NCBI GenBank assembly: GCA_903930745.1
Contig: CAIYZX010000092.1
Span: forward strand, 1-14,946
Source: an uncultured Chloroflexota bacterium
GTDB lineage: Bacteria; Chloroflexota; Limnocylindria; Limnocylindrales; CSP1-4
DNA length: 14,946 bases
Direction of reading: 5' to 3'
Shown: positions 1 through 6,813 of the stretch, in pieces
Layout: each line of letters begins with the position of its first letter
Position numbering within the stretch: position 1 is the first letter of the stretch
Notes under the pieces: model-generated
What the model saw: only the letters and a program-made list of their open reading frames with translations
Database searches by the model: none
What the model was told of the DNA's origin: nothing
Made by a program: the position numbers and the translations under genes

Positions 1-1013
1 GACAGGTGCACCACCGGCTGCGGCAGCGCCGAACGCGAGGAGCCGCCGCCCTCGCCCCCGCCCCCACCGGCGTCAGCGCCGGCGCCGCCCCGCGATCCGG
101 TCTGCGACAGGATCACGCCCGCCAGGATCAGCGCCCCGCCCACCAGCTGCAGCGGCGAGAGCACCTCGCCCAGCACGAGATACGCGGCCACTATCGTCCA
201 GAGCGGCTCCACCGTGGACAGCAGCGCCGCCTGCGCCGCCCCGATGCGCTGCGCCCCGGCGTAGAACCCCTGCGTCGCGAGGAACCCGGCGATCACGCCC
301 ACGCCCAGGATCCCGGGCCACGCCCCGCGGGGGATCTCCGCGGGCAGCACCGGGTGCCCGGTCGAGAGCGCCCACGTCCAGTAGATGGCGCCCGTGGTGG
401 ACAGGATGATCGCGCCGGTCACGGACGAGTCCGCGGATCCCTCCACCTCCGCCCCCGTCCGGTCGGACTGCTCCCCGGCCAGCCGCGCCGCCAGGATGAT
501 CCACACCGAGTAGAAGAGCGGCGCCACGATCACCGCCACGAGGCCTGCAAGCGGCGGCATGGACGCCGTGTCGATGGATCCCACGGACAGCACCACGCCC
601 GCCACCGCGATCCCCAGCGCGAACCACGCCCGCCGCCCCTCCAGCGGCCGTCCGAAGAAGAGCGCGAGCACCGCCACCACCGGCGGGTAGATGTAGACGA
701 TGAGCGCCGCGAGGGAGAGCGGCGTGGTGGTGATCCCGGCGTAGTAGGCCGCCGTGTTGGAGACGTACCAGAGGCCCAGGAACATGGAGCCCAGCACCTG
801 CCGCCGCGTGAGGTGCCGGAGCGACCGCCTCGCCGCCGGGGAGAAGGCAACCAGCAGCCAGCCGCACCCGCCCGCGATCAGGAAGCGCCACGCCATCAGC
901 GTCAGCCAGTCGATGCCCGCGGCATACGCGGGACGTGCGAACAGGCCGCCGGACCCAAAGGAGACGGCGGAGAGGACGACCAGGGCGATGCCCAGCAGAC
1001 GCGAGCGGTTCAC
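1..1013 (-). CDS. EamA/DMT-superfamily membrane transporter (3' end outside window)
   Basis: Reading from a GTG at 1013, 337 residues run to the window edge with no stop, so the C-terminus is missing. The protein is an inner-membrane carrier of the drug/metabolite transporter type, with two EamA repeats and about ten hydrophobic helices. Repeat one covers roughly residues 5-145 and repeat two roughly 155-305. Typical EamA features are the early FGSGGLFARPAY segment, PLSLAALIVYIYPPVVAVLAL near 98-117, and the second-repeat signature AAQAALLSTVEPLWTIVAAYLVLGE (split around 259-283). A charged, Ser-rich loop (about 180-197) separates the repeats. After residue 305 comes a Gly-rich tail that is probably cytoplasmic. 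No clear Shine-Dalgarno precedes the GTG. It was chosen because the hydrophobic repeat begins right after it and no in-frame ATG or GTG lies nearby upstream. It is transcribed divergently from the kor operon. The substrate cannot be told from sequence. Confidence 0.88.
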   Translation of the reverse strand, partial: MNRSRLLGIALVVLSAVSFGSGGLFARPAYAAGIDWLTLMAWRFLIAGGCGWLLVAFSPAARRSLRHLTRRQVLGSMFLGLWYVSNTAAYYAGITTTPLSLAALIVYIYPPVVAVLALFFGRPLEGRRAWFALGIAVAGVVLSVGSIDTASMPPLAGLVAVIVAPLFYSVWIILAARLAGEQSDRTGAEVEGSADSSVTGAIILSTTGAIYWTWALSTGHPVLPAEIPRGAWPGILGVGVIAGFLATQGFYAGAQRIGAAQAALLSTVEPLWTIVAAYLVLGEVLSPLQLVGGALILAGVILSQTGSRGGAGADAGGGGGEGGGSSRSALPQPVVHL

Positions 1014-1020
1014 GGTGCCG

Positions 1021-1052
1021 CCGAGGGTACCGGGCGCCGAGGGTGCCGGGCG
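1021..1052. repeat. Two-copy 16-bp tandem repeat next to the EamA start
   Basis: Copy 1 is 1021-1036 (CCGAGGGTACCGGGCG) and copy 2 is 1037-1052, differing at one base (A to G at the ninth position). The pair lies 8 nt upstream of the EamA GTG. Copy 1 contains TACCCT on the minus strand (1029-1024), a loose -10-like hexamer about 10 nt from that start. It could be a tandem regulator site or a neutral duplication; sequence alone does not decide. Confidence 0.5.
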
Positions 1053-1184
1053 CCCGCGGCCGGCGGGCGGCCACGACCCAGGGGAGAGCGAGCGCGAGAT
1101 GGGCCGTTCGGGGCGGCCTTCCCGGGCCACAAGTCAGTCCGCAACCGGGCCGCTATGGGAAAGGCGGCCCCCCGCGCCCGCGCG

Positions 1185-1196
1185 TACACTTGACCT
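1185..1196 (+). promoter_or_regulatory. Candidate leaderless promoter (-10) of the kor operon
   Basis: TACACT at 1185-1190 fits the TANNNT -10 form and is followed by only six bases before the GTG at 1197. That geometry is typical of leaderless transcripts in high-GC bacteria, where transcription starts at or next to the start codon. No Shine-Dalgarno is visible before 1197, which agrees with this. No good -35 is seen at the expected distance (around 1162-1167). The call is inference. Confidence 0.4.
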
Positions 1197-1709
1197 GTGG
1201 CTGACCTCTCCGAGCGCGCCGTTGTAGCGCGCGTACCTGCACTGGCATCGGAACCCCTCATGGTCGTCGGCAGGCGGCAGCCCGTGGCGATGCCGCCCGG
1301 GTCCTCCATCGGCGACTGCATCCGCGCCATCCAGGCGACCGGCACCGGTGACTCCGTGTTCATCACGGACGCCGACGGACGCCTCGCGGGCGTGCTCACG
1401 GAACGTGACGTCTTCGGCCGGCTCGTTGGCACGGACGTCGCGGCCGGCGTGGACCTGGAGGCCCCCGTCGAGACCTACATGACCACGGATCCGCACACGC
1501 TCCGCCTGGAGCAGACGGTGAAGGACGCGCTCGAGCTCATGCAGTCGAGCCGGTATCGCAATGTCCCGGTCGTGGACGGGGACCGCAGACTGGTGGGCGT
1601 CGTCCGCCAGGTGGACATCATCAAGTTCCTGGCTGAGAGCTTCCCCGAGGAGCTGCTCAACCTCCCACCCCGACCGCATCAGCGCATGGAGCAGGCCGAA
1701 GGCGGATGA
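1197..1709 (+). CDS. CBS-pair (Bateman module) protein, first gene of the kor operon
   Basis: This 170-residue soluble protein is almost entirely a CBS pair. CBS1 spans about residues 23-85 (GDSVFITDADGRLAGVLTERD) and CBS2 about 91-148 (VETYMTTDPHTL, then YRNVPVVDGDRRLVGVVRQVDI). CBS pairs are known to bind adenosine nucleotides or related ligands and to regulate partner proteins. No catalytic or DNA-binding domain is attached, so it is a stand-alone regulator. The GTG at 1197 is preferred over the ATG at 1260 because the candidate -10 hexamer places transcription start at this GTG; neither start has a convincing Shine-Dalgarno. Its stop overlaps the korA start (ATGA at 1706-1709), implying translational coupling to korA. 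A role in controlling KorAB is inferred from this position only. Confidence 0.9.
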   Translation: MADLSERAVVARVPALASEPLMVVGRRQPVAMPPGSSIGDCIRAIQATGTGDSVFITDADGRLAGVLTERDVFGRLVGTDVAAGVDLEAPVETYMTTDPHTLRLEQTVKDALELMQSSRYRNVPVVDGDRRLVGVVRQVDIIKFLAESFPEELLNLPPRPHQRMEQAEGG

Positions 1710-3565
1710 CAACGACTGAAGGCATCGAGCGCGAGGTCCAGACGCTCGACCGCGTCACCATCAGGTTCGCCGGTGACTCCGGCGACGGGATGCAGCTGAC
1801 CGGGACCCAGTTCACCCGCACCGCTGCCGTCTTCGGCAACGACATCTCCACCTTCCCGGACTACCCGGCCGAGATCCGCGCCCCCGCCGGATCCCTGCCC
1901 GGTGTCTCCGGGTTCCAGATCAGCTTCTCCGCGTCTGACATCCACACCCCGGGTGACGCGCCGGACGTGCTGGTCGCCATGAACCCCGCGGCGCTCAAGA
2001 CGAACGTCGTGGACCTGCCGCCGGGCGGCGCGGTCATCGTGAACAGCGACGCGTTCACCCCCGGGAACCTCGCCAAGGCGAACTACGCCACCAATCCGCT
2101 CACGGACGACACGCTCAAGCAGTACAAGGTCTTCCCGGTGCCGGTCAGCACCCTCAACGCCGCGGCGCTCGAGGGGCTCGAGATGACCGGGAAGCAGGTG
2201 GACCTGACGAAGAACTTCTTCGCCCTGGGCCTCATGTTCTGGCTGTACGAGCGATCCATGGAGCCCACCATCGCGTGGATCAACCAGAAGTTCGGCGCCC
2301 GCCCGGTGATCGCAGAGGGCAACCTCCGCGCGCTGAAGGCCGGCTACGCCTTCGGTGAGACCACCGAGATGTTCCACCAGACCTACCGCGTCCCCAAGGC
2401 GAAGCTCGCCCCGGGCACGTACCGGAACATCACGGGCAACGAGGCCACGGCGATCGGCTTCCTGACCGCCGCCCACTGCGCCAAGCGCGAGCTGTTCTAC
2501 GGCTCCTACCCCATCACCCCGGCCACGGACGTCCTCCAGTACCTGGCGACGTACAAGAGCTTCGGCGTGCGCACCTTCCAGGCGGAGGACGAGATCGCGG
2601 CGATGGGCTCCACCATCGGCGCGGCCTACGGTGGCGCGCTCGCCCTCACCGGCACCTCCGGCCCCGGCGTGGCGCTCAAGACGGAGGCCATGGGCCTCGC
2701 CGTCATGACAGAGCTGCCGATGATCATCGTCAACGTGCAGCGCGCTGGTCCCTCCACGGGCCTTCCCACCAAGGTGGAGCAGGCGGATCTCTTCCAGGCC
2801 GTCCTCGGCCGCAACGGTGAGTGCCCCATGCCCGTCGTTGCGCCGGCCACCCCGGCCGAGTGCTTCGACATGGCGATCGAGTCCAGCCGTCTCGCGCTCA
2901 AGTACATGACCCCGGTCATGTACCTCTCGGACGCCTTCGTGGGCAACGGCGCGGAGCCGTGGCGCGTGCCGGCGCTCGACGAGCTGCCGGACATCTCCGT
3001 CCCCAACGCCGTCAAGGGCGAGGAGCGGTTCATGCCCTATGGGCGTGACCCGGAGACCCTCAGCCGCCCGTGGGCCATCCCCGGCACCCCGGGCCTCGAG
3101 CACCGCATCGGCGGCCTCGAGAAGCTCAACGGTCTCGGCACCGTGTCGTACGACGCGGACAACCACCACACGATGACCGTGCTGCGCCGTGACAAGATCG
3201 CGGGCGTCGCGAAGGACATCCCGGCACAGGAGGTCTTCGGACCCGACTCCGGCGAGCTCCTGATCGTTGGCTGGGGCTCCACGTACGGTGCCATCCGCAG
3301 CGCCGTGGAGCGCCTCCACGCCGAGGGCAAGAGCGTGGCCCACGCACATGTCCGCCACCTCTTCCCGTTCCCGCAGAACCTGGGCGACGTGCTCAAGCGG
3401 TACAGGACGGTCCTGGTTGCAGAGCTCAACCTCGGCCAGCTCTCGTTCCTGCTCCGCGGCACGTACCTCGTGGACTGCCTCTCGTACGGCAAGATGCGGG
3501 GCAAGCCCTTCCGGATCTCGGAGATCGAGGCCGAGGCCAACCGCATCCTGGCCGAGCGGAGCTAG
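1706..3565 (+). CDS. korA: 2-oxoglutarate:ferredoxin oxidoreductase, alpha subunit with fused gamma domain
   Basis: The product (619 residues) is the large subunit of a 2-oxoacid:ferredoxin oxidoreductase, which converts 2-oxoglutarate and CoA to succinyl-CoA, CO2 and reduced ferredoxin, or the reverse. The gamma domain is N-terminal, about residues 18-205, starting with IRFAGDSGDGMQLTG, where CoA-binding and oxidoreductase gamma elements usually lie. The alpha pyrimidine-binding domain follows from about 247, with YPITPATDVLQYL (268-280) and QAEDEIAAMGSTIGAAYGG (292-310). A transketolase C-like domain spans about 515-595. The gamma-alpha fusion and length match the two-subunit KorAB type of aerobic actinobacteria and relatives, rather than the four-subunit archaeal type. 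The start codon overlaps the preceding stop by 4 nt. Specificity for 2-oxoglutarate over pyruvate is inferred from family resemblance; other 2-oxoacids cannot be excluded. Confidence 0.95.
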   Translation: MTTTEGIEREVQTLDRVTIRFAGDSGDGMQLTGTQFTRTAAVFGNDISTFPDYPAEIRAPAGSLPGVSGFQISFSASDIHTPGDAPDVLVAMNPAALKTNVVDLPPGGAVIVNSDAFTPGNLAKANYATNPLTDDTLKQYKVFPVPVSTLNAAALEGLEMTGKQVDLTKNFFALGLMFWLYERSMEPTIAWINQKFGARPVIAEGNLRALKAGYAFGETTEMFHQTYRVPKAKLAPGTYRNITGNEATAIGFLTAAHCAKRELFYGSYPITPATDVLQYLATYKSFGVRTFQAEDEIAAMGSTIGAAYGGALALTGTSGPGVALKTEAMGLAVMTELPMIIVNVQRAGPSTGLPTKVEQADLFQAVLGRNGECPMPVVAPATPAECFDMAIESSRLALKYMTPVMYLSDAFVGNGAEPWRVPALDELPDISVPNAVKGEERFMPYGRDPETLSRPWAIPGTPGLEHRIGGLEKLNGLGTVSYDADNHHTMTVLRRDKIAGVAKDIPAQEVFGPDSGELLIVGWGSTYGAIRSAVERLHAEGKSVAHAHVRHLFPFPQNLGDVLKRYRTVLVAELNLGQLSFLLRGTYLVDCLSYGKMRGKPFRISEIEAEANRILAERS

Positions 3566-3569
3566 ACGC

Positions 3570-4604
3570 ATGACCGACACGCTCGAGACCACCGCCCCCA
3601 TCAAGCTCACGCGCAAGGACTTCGTCGCGGAGCAGGAGGTCCGGTGGTGCCCCGGTTGCGGGGACTACTCCATCCTGGCCCAGACCCAGAAGGTGATGCC
3701 GGACTTCGGCGTGCCGAAGGAGAACATCGTCTTCATCTCCGGCATCGGGTGCTCCGGCCGGCTGCCGTACTACATGAACACGTACGGCTTCCACAGCATC
3801 CACGGCCGCGCGCCCACGCTCGCGACCGGCCTGAAGACGGCACGCCCGGACCTCATGGTCTGGGTGATCACCGGCGACGGCGATGCCCTCTCGATCGGTG
3901 GCAACCACTTCCTGCACAGCATGCGCAGGAACGTGGACTTCACCATGATCATGCACAACAACCGGATCTACGGCCTCACCAAGGGCCAGACCTCGCCCAC
4001 CTCGGAGTTCGGCAAGCGGACCAAGTCCACGCCGATGGGCTCCGTTGACCGGCCGGTCATGCCGCTCACGATGGCGCTCGCCGCCGAGGCCACGTTCGTG
4101 GCGCGCACGGTGGACACCCACACGGAGCACATGCAGCAGACGCTTGAGGCGGCGGGCCGCCACAAGGGTGCCAGCTACGTTGAGGTCCTCCAGAACTGCA
4201 ACATCTTCAACGACGGCGCGTGGCGGGAGTTCACCGAGCGCGACGTCCGCGACGACCGGATGCTCGTCCTGGAGCACGGCAAGCCGCTCATCTTCGGGAA
4301 GAACCGTGACAAGGGCATCCGCCTGAACGGTCTGCACCCGGAGGTGGTGACGCTCGGCGAGAACGGCGTCACGGAGGCGGACCTGCTGGTCCACGACCAG
4401 CACGCCGAGGATCCGTACCTCGCGCTGATCATCTCGCGGATGTTCTGGCCGGACTTCCCGGTCCCGGTCGGCATCCTGCGCGACATCTCGCGCCCCACGC
4501 ACGATGAGCTCGTGGACGCCCAGATCGCGGCGGCCATCGAGAAGTCCGGTCCGGGCAAGCTGGAGAAGCTCCTGCTGGCCGGCGAGACCTGGAAGGTGGA
4601 GTAG
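3570..4604 (+). CDS. korB: 2-oxoglutarate:ferredoxin oxidoreductase, beta subunit
   Basis: The product (344 residues) is the thiamine-diphosphate-binding partner of KorA. Visible motifs are RWCPGCGDYSIL (26-36), FISGIGCSGRLPYYMNTYG (55-73), the ThDP/Mg motif TGDGDALSIGGNH (101-113) with HNNRIYGLTKGQTSPTS (129-145), and a C-terminal tail ending GETWKVE. Cys27, Cys30, Cys61 and Cys210 have nearly the spacing of the four cysteines that hold the [4Fe-4S] cluster in characterised two-subunit enzymes, so the cluster is probably present. The ATG at 3570 is preceded by GGAG (3558-3561) at 8-nt spacing, within the end of korA; only 4 nt separate the two genes. Longer reading into korA is coincidental open frame. 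No ferredoxin or separate delta subunit gene lies nearby. Confidence 0.96.
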   Translation: MTDTLETTAPIKLTRKDFVAEQEVRWCPGCGDYSILAQTQKVMPDFGVPKENIVFISGIGCSGRLPYYMNTYGFHSIHGRAPTLATGLKTARPDLMVWVITGDGDALSIGGNHFLHSMRRNVDFTMIMHNNRIYGLTKGQTSPTSEFGKRTKSTPMGSVDRPVMPLTMALAAEATFVARTVDTHTEHMQQTLEAAGRHKGASYVEVLQNCNIFNDGAWREFTERDVRDDRMLVLEHGKPLIFGKNRDKGIRLNGLHPEVVTLGENGVTEADLLVHDQHAEDPYLALIISRMFWPDFPVPVGILRDISRPTHDELVDAQIAAAIEKSGPGKLEKLLLAGETWKVE

Positions 4605-4609
4605 CACTC

Positions 4610-5113
4610 ATGCTCTGCCCTGTCTGTCACACGGACAACTTCGCAGGCGACGACATCTGCGACTTCTGTGGCGCCTCCATGGCCCACGCGGACGTCCCGC
4701 AGGCCGCCATCGACTACCACGACAAGGTGCTGGGCGAGCACCTGGACCACCTGGGCATCGGCTCGCCGGCGCTCGTGGACCCTGCGCTCCCCGTCGCCGA
4801 TGCCATCGCGCAGATGCACGCATCGGGCGGTGACTGCCTCCTCGTGGTGGAGGGAGGACGCCTCGTGGGCATCTTCACGGACCGCGACGCGGTGGTGAAG
4901 GCCGCCGACAAGCGCCTGGCGCTCTACCGCGTCCGCGACTTCATGACGAAGGACCCCGTGGTCCTCCGCCATGACGACACCCTGGCGGTAGCGATGCACA
5001 AGATGGCCGTTGGCGAGTTCCGCCACATCCCCATCGTGGACGATGCCAAGCAGCCCATCGGGGTGGTGGCCGCCGCGGACATCTTCCGGCACCTCGTCTC
5101 ATCGCTCGGATGA
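4610..5113 (+). CDS. Zinc-ribbon plus CBS-pair protein
   Basis: The product is 167 residues. A short N-terminal zinc ribbon carries Cys3, Cys6, Cys17 and Cys20 (CPVC, then CDFC). A linker of about 30 residues leads to a CBS pair: CBS1 about 50-105 (CLLVVEGGRLVGIFTDRDAV) and CBS2 about 108-165 (VRDFMTKDPVVL, then FRHIPIVDDAKQPIGVV). It resembles the CBS protein at the head of this operon in fold but has its own ribbon, which could mediate protein contact or nucleic-acid binding. The ATG at 4610 has GGAG at 4598-4601, inside the end of korB, and the gap to korB is 5 nt. With the first gene it brackets korAB, so a regulatory role toward the enzyme is a reasonable inference. Its ligand is unknown. 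Confidence 0.9.
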   Translation: MLCPVCHTDNFAGDDICDFCGASMAHADVPQAAIDYHDKVLGEHLDHLGIGSPALVDPALPVADAIAQMHASGGDCLLVVEGGRLVGIFTDRDAVVKAADKRLALYRVRDFMTKDPVVLRHDDTLAVAMHKMAVGEFRHIPIVDDAKQPIGVVAAADIFRHLVSSLG

Positions 5114-5520
5114 CGGCGGATCCGCGCCGCGGGCTCCCGCGGGTCGCGATCCTCGCCGATGACCTGATCTGGGCCACCCGGCTCGCCGACCTCGTGCGGC
5201 GGGCCGGTGGCGTTTCCATCCCCATCCGCTCCCTGGCCCAGCTTGGCGCTGCGCTGGAGAGCACGGACGCCCTGCCGGCCGGGTGCGTGGTGGACCTGAC
5301 CGCGCGCGCGTTCGACGGGATCGCGGCGCTCTCGCTGGCGTCCGCCGCCGGGGTGCCCGTGGTGGCCGTCGGCCAGCACGACGACGTAGAGCTCCGGCGT
5401 GCCGCGAAGGCCGCGGGCGCCACCCATGTCTATGCCTACCGGGCCTTGCACGAGCACGGCGACCGGGACCTTGGCGCTTGGATCGCCGGCCTCTCGACCG
5501 GCCAAGAGGAGACGCGATGA
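5110..5520 (+). CDS. Receiver-like small protein, probably a pseudo-receiver
   Basis: The product (136 residues) has the alternating beta/alpha pattern of a response-regulator receiver with no output domain. Strand 1 is RVAILADD (11-18), giving an acidic pair at 17-18. Strand 3 is GCVVDLTAR (58-66), placing Asp62 at the phospho-acceptor position. Strand 4 is VPVVAVG (82-88) and strand 5 is ATHVYAYRAL (104-113). The Lys normally found after strand 5 is not seen (Arg111 is nearby), so phosphorylation may be lost or altered. It overlaps the zinc-ribbon/CBS gene by 4 nt (ATGA, 5110-5113) and the peptidase by 4 nt (ATGA, 5517-5520), so it is fully embedded in the operon. I do not recognise a named family. 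Confidence is high that it is a gene and moderate for the fold. Confidence 0.75.
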   Translation: MTADPRRGLPRVAILADDLIWATRLADLVRRAGGVSIPIRSLAQLGAALESTDALPAGCVVDLTARAFDGIAALSLASAAGVPVVAVGQHDDVELRRAAKAAGATHVYAYRALHEHGDRDLGAWIAGLSTGQEETR

Positions 5521-6698
5521 CCGCCCCCGCCATCCCCTCCGGCCGGTTCGCCGGGCGTCTCGCCGCCGCCCGGGGCGCTGCCGCAGCCGCCGGGCTGGAT
5601 GCACTCCTCGTGGGCGTTGGCGCGGATCTCCAGTATCTCGCCGGGTACTCGGCCCACCCGCTCGAGCGGATCACCCTCCTCGTGGTGCCCACGCGGCCCG
5701 GCTCGGCGATGACGCTGGTCGCCCCCCGCCTGGAGGCGACGCCCGCCCGCGCGTGCCCTGCTGCCACCGGCGGCACGGTCGCCGTGACCACCTGGGAGGA
5801 GACCCAGGATCCCATGGAGCTGATCGCCCGGCTCGTGTCCGAGGCTGTGGGGTGTCCACCGTCGGACGTGGGCGCCGTCGCCGTCTCCGATGGCCTGCGG
5901 GCGGCCTTCCTGCTTGGGCTGCAGCGCGTGCTGCCCTCCGCCCGTTTCTCGCTGGCGTCTGGGGTGCTCCGCGACCTGCGCATGCGCAAGGACGATGACG
6001 AGGTCACGCTCCTGCGCCGCGCCGCCCAGGCCGCGGACCGCGTCGTGCTCGCCGTGGCCTCCGGTCCGCTCGTGGGCCGCACCGAGGCGGACGTGGCGCG
6101 GGAGATCCGCGACCGGCTCGTGGACGAGGGCCACGACCTGGCGTCGTTCTGGATCGTGGCGTCGGGGCCAAACAGCGCCTCCCCGCACCATGACCCGGGC
6201 GAGCGGGTGATCTGCGCGGGTGAGCCCATCGTGATCGACATCGGCGGGACGATCGGCGGCTACGGCTCCGACATCACCCGGACCGTCTGGGTCTCCGGGG
6301 CCACGGATGCCGGGGCGGGCATTGCCCCGCACCCGGACTTCCTCGCGCTGTACGACGTGCTGCACACGGCCCAGGCCGCCGCCGCAGCCGCGGTACGCCC
6401 GGGCGTCGCCTGCGAGCGCATCGACGCGGTGGCCCGTGATGTCATCGCTGCGGCGGGTTACGGCGAGCGGTTCATCCACCGGACCGGGCACGGGATTGGC
6501 CTTGAGGGGCACGAGGACCCGTACGTGGTGGCCGGCAACACGGAGGTCCTGGCGCCCGGGATGGCGTTCTCCATCGAGCCCGGGATCTATCTCGAGGGGC
6601 GCTTCGGGGCCCGGATCGAGGACATCGTGATCTGCGGGGACCACGGGCCTGTGGTGCTGAACCAGGCGCCGCGCGACCTGATGGTCGTCCGGGGCTAG
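5517..6698 (+). CDS. M24B-family metallopeptidase (Xaa-Pro peptidase type)
   Basis: The product (393 residues) has the two-domain plan of creatinase/prolidase-type enzymes: an N-terminal creatinase-like domain (about 8-150) and a C-terminal pita-bread catalytic domain (about 160-390). All five dinuclear-metal ligands are visible: Asp241 (IDIGG), Asp252 (GSDITRT), His325 (in HRTGHGIGLEGHE), Glu354 (SIEPGIY) and Glu368 (RIEDI). It is therefore probably active, cleaving peptides with Pro at the second position or dipeptides Xaa-Pro. Length fits bacterial Xaa-Pro dipeptidase/aminopeptidase homologues. There is no signal peptide, so it is cytoplasmic. The ATG at 5517 overlaps the previous stop and is the correct start; the frame stays open upstream only by chance. 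It is the last gene of the operon. A link to the KOR reaction is not evident. Confidence 0.92.
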   Translation: MTAPAIPSGRFAGRLAAARGAAAAAGLDALLVGVGADLQYLAGYSAHPLERITLLVVPTRPGSAMTLVAPRLEATPARACPAATGGTVAVTTWEETQDPMELIARLVSEAVGCPPSDVGAVAVSDGLRAAFLLGLQRVLPSARFSLASGVLRDLRMRKDDDEVTLLRRAAQAADRVVLAVASGPLVGRTEADVAREIRDRLVDEGHDLASFWIVASGPNSASPHHDPGERVICAGEPIVIDIGGTIGGYGSDITRTVWVSGATDAGAGIAPHPDFLALYDVLHTAQAAAAAAVRPGVACERIDAVARDVIAAAGYGERFIHRTGHGIGLEGHEDPYVVAGNTEVLAPGMAFSIEPGIYLEGRFGARIEDIVICGDHGPVVLNQAPRDLMVVRG

Positions 6699-6710
6699 GT
6701 TTCCGGGCAG

Positions 6711-6728
6711 CGGCGGTATCATCCGCCG
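6711..6728 (+). terminator. GC hairpin after the peptidase gene
   Basis: CGGCGG (6711-6716) and CCGCCG (6723-6728) form a perfect 6-bp stem with a TATCAT loop, 12 nt after the stop. There is no T-run behind it, so it is at best a weak or Rho-assisted terminator, or an RNA-end stabiliser. The rest of the gap to 6813 shows nothing else I can support. Confidence 0.3.
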
Positions 6729-6813
6729 ATCGGCCGGACACCCGGTCGTCCCGCTTGAGCAACCCGATGACGATCCCTTCCGCGCTGGGCCGGACCCCGC
6801 GCTCCTGCGCGTC

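Noticed and set aside
73..1074. Minus-strand 333-codon frame and a plus-strand 395-codon frame over the EamA gene
   Set aside because: Both are Arg/Pro/Gly-rich low-complexity translations; the third minus frame gives a proper multi-helix EamA transporter.
3267..3569. Upstream extension of korB into korA
   Set aside because: The added residues are Ser/Arg/Thr-rich shadow translation; the ATG at 3570 has a Shine-Dalgarno and gives the normal KorB N-terminus.
1679..3616. Long open frame on the minus strand opposite korA (645 codons)
   Set aside because: It mirrors korA, is Arg/Val/Gly/His-rich without any recognisable domain, and is the usual antisense open frame of very high-GC coding sequence.
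5283..5516. N-terminal extension of the peptidase
   Set aside because: It overlaps the receiver-like gene and is Arg/Gly-rich shadow sequence; the 4-nt-overlap ATG at 5517 fits the family.
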